Shown here: one piece after another, positions 1 to 5,126 of the stretch
Numbering within the stretch: the stretch's first letter is position 1
Layout of the letters: each line of letters begins with the position of its first letter
Assembly: GCA_022785155.1 (NCBI GenBank)
Contig: JALFRH010000048.1
Span: 1-5,247 of the forward strand
Source: Spirochaetales bacterium
GTDB taxonomy: Bacteria > Spirochaetota > Spirochaetia > Sphaerochaetales > Sphaerochaetaceae
Direction: 5' to 3'
DNA: 5,247 nucleotides
Notes under the pieces: model-generated
Told to the model about the DNA's origin: nothing
Databases searched by the model: none
Seen by the model: only the letters and a program-made list of their open reading frames with translations
Translations under genes and position numbers: made by a program

Positions 1-681
1 CTTGGGGACCAGGAGCTGGAAGAGGATGTCCTGTTATCTATAAAGAATAGCATAGAGGATACAGACAGCCTCATTATGGCCCTCACCGGTTCATATTCAA
101 ATAGATCGAGATTCTCCACTCTCTTGGGAGAGGATGCCGTGACAATCGAGGGAGGCACCATAGTATTCAGAAACTCCGTGATCAAGGAGATGACTGATAA
201 CCGTATCACCCTGTCGGTTTCCGAGGATAAGGATATAACGATACTATCTATGGATCAGAAGCCGCTCCTACCTGATGGAGGAGAAACAGAAGAGGTTATA
301 TCTCTTGTTGAAAGCCTAGAAGACAGGGATATTGAAGGCATAGTAGAGTATGTAAGCCAGGAAGGAAGCGATATAAAGATCTTCTTCCTTTCCTCCTATG
401 CTCCTTCTTCCACAGACTGGACGGATTGGACTGAATATGAATACAGGACCGACCACAGTTTCATGATCGGCGACATCCTTTCAGACCTGAAGTGGCAGGA
501 TGCCTTCGACGCCACAAGATTCTCCAGCGAGACAGAGAGCGGTGTAACAAGAAGAAACGGAGAGATAGAAGAAAGACTGGATTATATTTGGAGTAAGGGA
601 CTTATCGTCTCCTCCTCTTATACTATTCCTTTGGAGAAAACAGAATTCTCAGCTGTTGTTGCCAAGTTCATCATTCTTTAA
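1..681 (+). CDS. EEP-fold-like protein, 5' end outside the window, probably catalytically inactive
   Basis: The frame is open from base 1, so the gene begins upstream; an internal ATG at 76 has no convincing ribosome site and I do not use it as the start. The 226 visible residues are acidic, with no signal peptide or membrane segment. The C-terminal part has the rhythm of the endonuclease/exonuclease/phosphatase superfamily: IGDIL (bases 466-480) followed by a WQDAF segment, then RRNGEIEERLDYIW (about 553-591), matching the usual R-x-DYIW block before the last strands. What is missing is the chemistry. The GDFN-type motif reads GDIL, and where the family has a terminal SDH, this protein has TEFSAVVAKF. 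Family membership is an inference from motif spacing. If correct, it is a non-catalytic relative, perhaps binding a phosphate-containing ligand. It ends 25 bases before thioredoxin and is probably co-transcribed with it. Without the N-terminus no function can be assigned. Confidence 0.55.
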   Translation, partial: LGDQELEEDVLLSIKNSIEDTDSLIMALTGSYSNRSRFSTLLGEDAVTIEGGTIVFRNSVIKEMTDNRITLSVSEDKDITILSMDQKPLLPDGGETEEVISLVESLEDRDIEGIVEYVSQEGSDIKIFFLSSYAPSSTDWTDWTEYEYRTDHSFMIGDILSDLKWQDAFDATRFSSETESGVTRRNGEIEERLDYIWSKGLIVSSSYTIPLEKTEFSAVVAKFIIL

Positions 682-696
682 TTATATTTTATACAC

Positions 697-701
697 GGAG
701 G
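697..701 (+). promoter_or_regulatory. Ribosome binding site of thioredoxin
   Basis: GGAGG lies 5 bases before the ATG at 707 and decides the start. A longer reading from TTG at 656 would add 17 residues that overlap the upstream gene, have no such site in front and precede the normal thioredoxin N-terminus. Confidence 0.85.
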
Positions 702-706
702 ATAAT

Positions 707-1018
707 ATGATTACTCACATTAATAAAGATACATTTAAAAATGAAGTATTGGATTCTACACTTCCGGTACTTCTCGACTTCTATGCTGACTGGTGCGGTC
801 CTTGTAAAGCACAGGGAAGAATTCTTGAGGAACTCTCACCTAAGTTTGAGGGAGAGATCAAGATCTGCAAGTGCAATGTAGACCAGAACCCGGAATTAGC
901 TTCTGAATTTGGAGTCATGACAATTCCTAATCTTGTGTTCTTCAAAAACGGAAACAAAATCGGCCAGTATTCAGGTGTCATGCAGGAAGCCGGCATCAGA
1001 AGGATGTTCGAAAACTAA
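707..1018 (+). CDS. trxA: Thioredoxin
   Basis: A 103-residue cytoplasmic thioredoxin, the usual single-domain length (E. coli TrxA is about 108). It should reduce protein disulfides, recharged by thioredoxin reductase, which is not in this window. Visible hallmarks: the buried acid D24 in LLDFYADW, the redox motif W29-C30-G31-P32-C33, the cis-proline at T72-I73-P74, and FFKNG before the last strand. No signal peptide is present, so it acts in the cytoplasm. Two features are odd. The helix after the active site reads KAQGRILEEL, with Arg38 where most thioredoxins have a helix-kinking proline. A C54-x-C56 pair sits in the central strand (KICKCNVD). The start at ATG 707 is set by GGAGG just upstream. 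It follows the EEP-like gene closely with no obvious own promoter and ends in a strong terminator. Family assignment is secure; identity as the main housekeeping thioredoxin is not proven. Confidence 0.96.
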   Translation: MITHINKDTFKNEVLDSTLPVLLDFYADWCGPCKAQGRILEELSPKFEGEIKICKCNVDQNPELASEFGVMTIPNLVFFKNGNKIGQYSGVMQEAGIRRMFEN

Positions 1019-1026
1019 GGATCTTG

Positions 1027-1052
1027 AGCAGGGTGAAAGCCCTGCTTTTTTT
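1027..1052 (+). terminator. Intrinsic terminator after thioredoxin
   Basis: AGCAGGG (1027-1033) pairs with CCCTGCT (1040-1046) in a 7-bp stem. A further T-G pair could close a GAAA tetraloop. A run of seven T follows (1046-1052). It begins 8 bases after the thioredoxin stop. On the minus strand no T-run follows the hairpin, so it works clearly in one direction only. Confidence 0.92.
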
Positions 1053-2964
1053 ATCCAAGCCTTGCTTTTTCCTTGAAAGAAGCCACCAAGGCTTTGTTTT
1101 TCTCTATTTCTTCTTTCATGTGATTTCCAAGGGCCTTATCCGTGCAGTAGACGAAGCACCCCTTCATTGCTCTCGACAATAGGGTCTTATAGGTGTTCCT
1201 TATAATGGCGTCCACCTTCTTCAAGGCCGACTCATCCCCTTTCCTGCATAGAGTCTTCAAGCCGGAAAGAGACTTATCTGTACTGGCTCTCTTTGTATAA
1301 TCCGTTACTACCCTGTCATTTTCATACCGCAGGTCGTCCCCGATTATTACTCCACAGTAGCTGAACTCCAGACCTTGGCTGGTGTGGATACAGCCTATCT
1401 GTTCCACGGAATCCTCATCTATGGCCCATGTTTGGGTTCGGCTGAAGTTCCATTGATGATAGAAAAGCTTGTCGTCAATGATAATGTCATTGCCGATTCC
1501 ATCCTTCTTTGACTTCCATTCCCAGCAATACCCAGCTAGGACTCTGGCCTTATTGTCCTTTAGGTTGAGACTTTTGATTCTCTCCATGACAAGATTGGGG
1601 TCATCCAATATCTCAATGTCATAGTCATCAGGATCGAAGGAGTATTGGGTGTGGTTTATATCCAAGATATCATCAAGGAACGAAAGATATCCGTCGCTTC
1701 CATTGCACCTGAACTGGCTTCTTAGCTTTCCCTCCATGACCTTGGCATTTAGCTTTCCAGCCCAATACTTGATCTCCTCCACACTTCCTATATCCTGGGC
1801 AGTGACCACTTGGTCTTCATCTATGAAGAAAACAGACAGTCTGGAAGCGTTGATTATCTCCTTTATCTGGTTCTCTCCCATGTTATGGAAAATACCGGAT
1901 TTCTCATTTAATCTATGGGCCTCGTCAACAAACAAAGCGTCGTAGGCGTTCTCCTTTGCCCCGACAAAGCTTCCTGAGCCTAGAAAGAGTTCCCCTACCC
2001 TTGATTTACGGAATCTGTCCTTTTTCACCAACAACTCTTCATAAACATGTCTTGGAGCTGAGTTCTTGGTGACATAGGCTGCCATCCTCCCCTCCCTTAT
2101 GGTGGAGGCAAGAAGATTGACGGCCAAGACGCTCTTTCCAGTTCCTGGACCACCTTGGATAATAAACACAGTCTTATCTTCAGAGTGGAGTGCCGTTCTT
2201 CTTACATAAGCCATGATATTCTCAAAGAATACCTTCTGGTCATCGAGAAGAAGAAACTCCCTGCTTCCCTTCAAGAGGCTCCCCAGCACATCCTGTAGCG
2301 ACTTGGAGGGCTTGAGCCTGCCGTTGTCTATTTTTTCCATAATATCTACACAAGAAGCTTTTCTGACGTGTTTGAGGATAAAGGACTGGAGTTCTTTCTC
2401 TCCACTATGGAAGAAAGCAGGGGCCTCGTTTATCTCAGGGAAAATGGAGGGGTCGTTTATTTTATCACCAGGAAAAAGGTTATAGTTATGAAGATAGGCA
2501 CAGGGAAAGAGGTTGATGCCTTCATTTCTGATGGCTTCGTTGTAGTTTTCAAGGGTCACGGCATAGGACCATGCCTGATAAGAAGGATGGGCTACATCCC
2601 TGTTGGCCCCACCGAGAAAAGTATTCACATACTTTTTGTCTTCCACAACAACTGCGTTCTGCCATTGTTTCAACTCTACAATTACCACATTGTTATGGTC
2701 CTCGTCATCCAGTCCTGCAATGATGAAATCTATTCTATGGCCGCTATTGGGGAGCTTGTATTCAATACAGACTGTGGTATCATCATCTATCTCAGGTGTC
2801 ATGACTACAGAAGCCATGAATCTAAGGGAATTATCCCAAGCCTTGACTTCGCTTTCATTGGCTTTCCCCAGAATATTCTCAAAATCGGCTTTCACAGCAT
2901 AGCTGATCCTTCCTTCCATACAGTCATTTACGAAGTCTCTCTTTCTAGCCTTGTAGATGATCAT
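1051..2964 (-). CDS. DUF2075 / Schlafen-group-3-type SF1 helicase with N-terminal PD-(D/E)XK nuclease-like domain
   Basis: A 637-residue soluble two-part protein. Residues about 40-160 look like a RecB-type PD-(D/E)XK nuclease: D79 in GHRIDFII, E97-L-K99 in VVIVELKQW, and Q130-x3-Y134 in HPSYQAWSY. Residues about 240-610 form an SF1 helicase/ATPase: Walker A GGPGTGKS (271-278), Walker B LFVDEAHRL (344-352), FFIDEDQ (379-385), LRSQFRC (414-420), IHTSQGLEF (526-534) and YKTLLSRAMKGCFVY (592-606), the last two very characteristic of DUF2075 (Pfam PF09848). All motifs are intact, so an active ATP-driven nucleic-acid enzyme is likely; the substrate is unknown. Relatives occur as stand-alone accessory genes, and a repair or phage-defence role is an inference. 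I chose ATG 2964 because GGGGG lies 6 bases before it; GTG 2994 is in frame but lacks a site. The gene stands alone, converges on thioredoxin and diverges from the phosphatase gene. Confidence 0.93.
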   Translation of the reverse strand: MIIYKARKRDFVNDCMEGRISYAVKADFENILGKANESEVKAWDNSLRFMASVVMTPEIDDDTTVCIEYKLPNSGHRIDFIIAGLDDEDHNNVVIVELKQWQNAVVVEDKKYVNTFLGGANRDVAHPSYQAWSYAVTLENYNEAIRNEGINLFPCAYLHNYNLFPGDKINDPSIFPEINEAPAFFHSGEKELQSFILKHVRKASCVDIMEKIDNGRLKPSKSLQDVLGSLLKGSREFLLLDDQKVFFENIMAYVRRTALHSEDKTVFIIQGGPGTGKSVLAVNLLASTIREGRMAAYVTKNSAPRHVYEELLVKKDRFRKSRVGELFLGSGSFVGAKENAYDALFVDEAHRLNEKSGIFHNMGENQIKEIINASRLSVFFIDEDQVVTAQDIGSVEEIKYWAGKLNAKVMEGKLRSQFRCNGSDGYLSFLDDILDINHTQYSFDPDDYDIEILDDPNLVMERIKSLNLKDNKARVLAGYCWEWKSKKDGIGNDIIIDDKLFYHQWNFSRTQTWAIDEDSVEQIGCIHTSQGLEFSYCGVIIGDDLRYENDRVVTDYTKRASTDKSLSGLKTLCRKGDESALKKVDAIIRNTYKTLLSRAMKGCFVYCTDKALGNHMKEEIEKNKALVASFKEKARLG

Positions 2965-2970
2965 ACTATT

Positions 2971-2975
2971 CCCCC
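2971..2975 (-). promoter_or_regulatory. Ribosome binding site of the DUF2075 helicase
   Basis: On the minus strand GGGGGA precedes ATG 2964 by about 6 bases. It pairs with the 16S tail only through a G-U pair, so it is slightly unusual, but it is the only purine-rich run near any candidate start and supports ATG 2964 over GTG 2994. Confidence 0.6.
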
Positions 2976-2981
2976 ATATAG

Positions 2982-3010
2982 GATATATTAGCACGAAAAC
3001 GGGGAATCAA
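2982..3010 (-). promoter_or_regulatory. Possible promoter of the DUF2075 helicase
   Basis: Reading the minus strand, TTGATT (3010-3005) and TATATC (2987-2982) are separated by exactly 17 bases, each matching four of six consensus positions. Transcription would start near 2975, giving a very short leader that barely includes the ribosome site. This is a weak prediction. Confidence 0.35.
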
Positions 3011-3080
3011 AACATTATGGCACCAAAGGAAGGAGTATGCCTTTTGAATCATGGGTATTTATTCCCCTATTCTTACCTGA

Positions 3081-3110
3081 CTTCCGATATTCTCTCATAT
3101 CTTCCGAAAT
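3081..3110 (+). repeat. Direct repeat CTTCCGATAT / CTTCCGAAAT at 20-base spacing
   Basis: CTTCCGATAT (3081-3090) and CTTCCGAAAT (3101-3110) match at nine of ten bases and are exactly 20 bases apart, two turns of the helix. They end two bases before a consensus -10 box, so the second copy lies in the -35/spacer region. GATAT (3086-3090) and ATATC (3097-3101) also form a short inverted repeat. This arrangement suits a regulator bound as a tandem dimer; no regulator can be named. Confidence 0.5.
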
Positions 3111-3118
3111 AGTATAAT
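3090..3118 (+). promoter_or_regulatory. Putative promoter of the histidinol-phosphatase-like gene
   Basis: TATAAT at 3113-3118 is an exact -10 consensus. The position 17 bases upstream reads TTCTCT (3090-3095), a poor -35. A strong -10 with a poor -35 overlapped by a direct repeat suggests activator dependence. Transcription would begin near 3125, about 40 bases before the start codon. Confidence 0.55.
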
Positions 3119-3164
3119 CAAGGAAGCTATTTGCCTTTAAGCACTAATGAAAAAGGAATAAACC

Positions 3165-3995
3165 ATGATCGAGAAACAAAACCTCCACACACACTCTATC
3201 TTCTGTGATGGAAAAAACAGCCTTGAAGAAATGGTCATGGAGGCCATAAACCAGGGCTTTACCTCCATAGGTTTTTCTTCCCATGCTTATACGGCATTCC
3301 CCTTTGATGAGTGTGGAATCAAAAGCAAAGAAAAAGAGAAGGAATACCTCGACACCCTCTCTTTCCTTAAAGAAAAGTATAGGGGAATAATCAAGATATA
3401 CTCAGGACTGGAACTTGAAAGTAGGGATGCCTTCTCCCTCTCCCCCCTTGCCCCCTCTACTCTTGATTACTCCATAGGATCCGTACACTACTTCTGGAAA
3501 GGAGATAAATCCTGGCCCATCGATTATACTGCAGAGTATTTTCTGAAGGCAAAAGAAGCCTTCGGCTCATTTAGAAGCCTAATAGATAGTTATTGGGAAG
3601 AAGTCATCAGATTCATGTGCGTCTCCGACTACTCTATACTGGGGCATATAGATCTGGTTACAAAGTTCATAGAGAGGGAGAAATGGGACTTCCAGTCATA
3701 TTCCTGGTATAAAGAAGGGGCGGAAGCTGTCATCACAGAAGCGAAAAAAAGAGGGAAAATAATCGAAGTCAACACTGGAGCCATGTCCAAAGGATATAGG
3801 ACGACGCCATACCCCTCCTCTTTCATTCTTTCCATGATCAAAGAAAGGAAAGTTCCCATTACAATAACCACAGACTGCCACGACAAGGCTTATTTGTCAT
3901 ATGGAATGGAAGAGGCCAAGACTATGCTGAGAGAAAAAGGCTTCAAGGAATACATGTTATTGGGGGACAATGGATTCTATCCTGTCTCTTTATAG
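3165..3995 (+). CDS. hisK: PHP-family histidinol-phosphatase (HisJ/HisK type)
   Basis: A 276-residue cytoplasmic protein of the usual HisJ/HisK length (about 260-280). The family hydrolyses L-histidinol phosphate to histidinol and phosphate, the next-to-last stage of histidine synthesis. The PHP metal ligands are all visible: H8-T-H10 at the N-terminus (NLHTHSIFCDG), H40 in GFSSHA, E83 in SGLELE, H108 in SIGSVHYF, H161 and D163 in ILGHIDLVTKF, and D237-x-H239 in ITTDCHD. These should hold a di- or trinuclear metal centre. AAGGA (3153-3157) lies 7 bases before ATG 3165, confirming the start. The family's N-terminal and SVHY blocks fit HisK better than PHP polymerase domains or YcdX-type proteins. 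No other his genes are visible and the gene appears to be its own transcription unit, so activity on a different phosphoester remains possible. No clear terminator follows. Confidence 0.88.
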   Translation: MIEKQNLHTHSIFCDGKNSLEEMVMEAINQGFTSIGFSSHAYTAFPFDECGIKSKEKEKEYLDTLSFLKEKYRGIIKIYSGLELESRDAFSLSPLAPSTLDYSIGSVHYFWKGDKSWPIDYTAEYFLKAKEAFGSFRSLIDSYWEEVIRFMCVSDYSILGHIDLVTKFIEREKWDFQSYSWYKEGAEAVITEAKKRGKIIEVNTGAMSKGYRTTPYPSSFILSMIKERKVPITITTDCHDKAYLSYGMEEAKTMLREKGFKEYMLLGDNGFYPVSL

Positions 3996-4078
3996 GAACA
4001 CTCCTCCTTTTTCTTCAAAAGAAACCTCACTAGGCTTCGTCTAACCTCAATCTTTATTTTGGCCACAAAAAGCAGCAG

Positions 4079-4107
4079 CACTTTTTTAGCTTGGAAAACA
4101 CTTTTTT
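4079..4107 (+). repeat. Direct repeat CACTTTTTT at 20-base spacing
   Basis: CACTTTTTT occurs at 4079-4087 and again at 4099-4107, starting exactly 20 bases apart. AAAAAG before the first copy can pair with its CTTTTT, and GAAAA before the second with its T-run. Both hairpins are nearly all A-T, so they are at best a weak leaky terminator for the upstream phosphatase gene. Confidence 0.4.
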
Positions 4108-4140
4108 CTTTATTCTATATCCCTTATCTTCCATAAGTTT

Positions 4141-4196
4141 ATATTAAAGATAATAAATGTTATTATAATAACATTAAATATTATTCTTTAACATAT
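4141..4196. repeat. Long AT-rich dyad with a perfect 20-bp palindromic core; possible operator
   Basis: The core AATGTTATTATAATAACATT (4156-4175) equals its own reverse complement at all 20 positions. Outside it, ATATTAAAGATAATA (4141-4155) is complementary to TATTAT, CTTTAA and TAT on the right (4179-4196), interrupted by inserts AAA, T and CA. The right edge touches the -35 box of the transporter promoter. Position and symmetry suggest a binding site for a dimeric regulator. No T-run follows, so it is not a standard terminator. The very low GC content makes chance partial symmetry in the outer arms plausible. Confidence 0.6.
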
Positions 4197-4224
4197 TGAC
4201 CATTTACTAACAAAGTAGTATTTT
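4196..4224 (+). promoter_or_regulatory. Promoter of the amino-acid ABC transporter operon
   Basis: TTGACC (4196-4201, five of six consensus bases) and TATTTT (4219-4224, four of six) are separated by 17 bases. Transcription would start near 4231, leaving a leader of about 32 bases, too short for a riboswitch. AT-rich sequence upstream could act as an UP element, and the dyad abuts the -35. Confidence 0.6.
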
Positions 4225-4248
4225 CTCTTCATCCTACTTGTAACTTTA

Positions 4249-4253
4249 GGGAG
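4249..4253 (+). promoter_or_regulatory. Ribosome binding site of the solute-binding protein
   Basis: GGGAG, within AGGGAGA, lies 9 bases before ATG 4263 and matches the only start that yields a complete signal peptide. Confidence 0.7.
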
Positions 4254-4262
4254 ATAATTGAA

Positions 4263-5108
4263 ATGAACGTAAAAAAAATCGCTTCAGTACTCTTAGTTCT
4301 TATGCTCTCAGTGGCATTTGTATTTGCCAACGGCTCAAAGGAAGCATCTTCCTCTTCTTCTAATACACTCAAGGTCGCCATGGAATGTGGATATGCTCCA
4401 TATAACTGGACTCAGACCACAGACGCCAACGGAGCCGTGAAGATCAGCGGCAGCACAGAATATGCCTACGGCTACGATGTCATGATGGCAAAGCTTATCG
4501 CCGAGAAGCTCGGAAAGGACCTGGAGATCGTAAAGCTCGACTGGGATTCCCTTGTTCCGGCAGTACAGTCTGGAACAGTTGACTGTGTAATCGCAGGCCA
4601 GTCCATCACTTCCGATAGGCTCCAGATGGTTGATTTCACCACACCTTACTACTATGCATCCATCGTCTGCCTTGTAAACGAAGGAAGCAAGTATGAGAAT
4701 GCCCAGGGCATTTCAGACCTCAAGGGTGCCGTCTGCACAAGCCAGCAGAACACAGTCTGGTATGATGTATGTCTTCCTCAGATCGAGGACGCCAACATCC
4801 TCCCGGCACAGGAAAGTGCTCCTGCAATGCTCGTCGCCCTTTCAGCAGGCAGAGTGGACCTCATCTGCACAGACATGCCTACTGCACAGGCCGCCCTCGT
4901 TGCATATCCTTCATTCCGTCTTTTGGACTTCACGGAGAGTGACGACAACTTCGTAGTAAGCCAGGAGGAGATCAACATCGGCATCTCAGTTTCAAAGAAC
5001 AATCCTGAGCTTACTGCAGCCATCAACGAGGTTCTCGCCACACTTACAGTTGAGGACTACAATAGGATGATGGACGAGGCAATCTCGGTCCAGCCTCTCT
5101 CCAACTAA
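4263..5108 (+). CDS. Periplasmic amino-acid-binding protein of an ABC importer (solute-binding family 3)
   Basis: A 281-residue secreted protein. Residues 1-22 are a type I signal peptide (KK, then LLVLMLSVAFVFA), probably cut before N23-GSKE; there is no lipobox cysteine, so the mature protein should be free in the periplasm. A Ser-rich linker leads to the family 3 fold: VAMECGYAPYNW (38-49), YGYDVMMAKLIAEKLG (69-84), SGTVDCVIAGQSITSDRLQMVDFTTPYY (103-130), a GISDLKGAVCTSQQNTVW segment (149-166), and GRVDLICTDMPTA (196-208). By family analogy R119 binds the ligand carboxylate and D204 the amino group, so an amino acid is the likely ligand, but not which one. About 20 extra residues lie between PYNW and GYDV, as I recall from a subgroup in gut Firmicutes and spirochaetes. 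It has six cysteines in the mature part. The permease follows 18 bases downstream in an operon. Confidence 0.95.
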   Translation: MNVKKIASVLLVLMLSVAFVFANGSKEASSSSSNTLKVAMECGYAPYNWTQTTDANGAVKISGSTEYAYGYDVMMAKLIAEKLGKDLEIVKLDWDSLVPAVQSGTVDCVIAGQSITSDRLQMVDFTTPYYYASIVCLVNEGSKYENAQGISDLKGAVCTSQQNTVWYDVCLPQIEDANILPAQESAPAMLVALSAGRVDLICTDMPTAQAALVAYPSFRLLDFTESDDNFVVSQEEINIGISVSKNNPELTAAINEVLATLTVEDYNRMMDEAISVQPLSN

Positions 5109-5126
5109 TAAAGGAAGCAGTATCTG

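Noticed and set aside
656..706. Extended thioredoxin start at TTG 656
   Set aside because: It would add 17 residues overlapping the upstream gene, while GGAGG is ideally placed for ATG 707, which gives a normal thioredoxin length.
2368..2991. 207-residue open frame on the plus strand opposite the helicase
   Set aside because: It lies wholly within the well-supported helicase gene, has no recognisable domain and no clear ribosome site; it is a shadow of the real frame.
2965..2994. GTG 2994 as helicase start
   Set aside because: No purine-rich site precedes it, whereas ATG 2964 has GGGGG at proper spacing; the ten extra residues would also overlap the putative -10 box.
3629..3886. Minus-strand open frames inside the phosphatase and binding-protein genes (also 4778-5041)
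   Set aside because: No domains, no ribosome sites, and they are fully covered by genes with strong family evidence on the other strand.
3996..4060. Classical terminator just after the phosphatase gene
   Set aside because: TTTCTT/AAGAAA and TAGG/TCTA can pair, but the stems are short and AT-rich or contain wobble pairs, and no T-run follows.
4213..4239. Inverted repeat AAGTAG ... CTACTT around the transporter transcription start
   Set aside because: Six pairs with a 15-base loop spanning the -10 box; most of it would not be in the RNA from the predicted start, and chance is likely.
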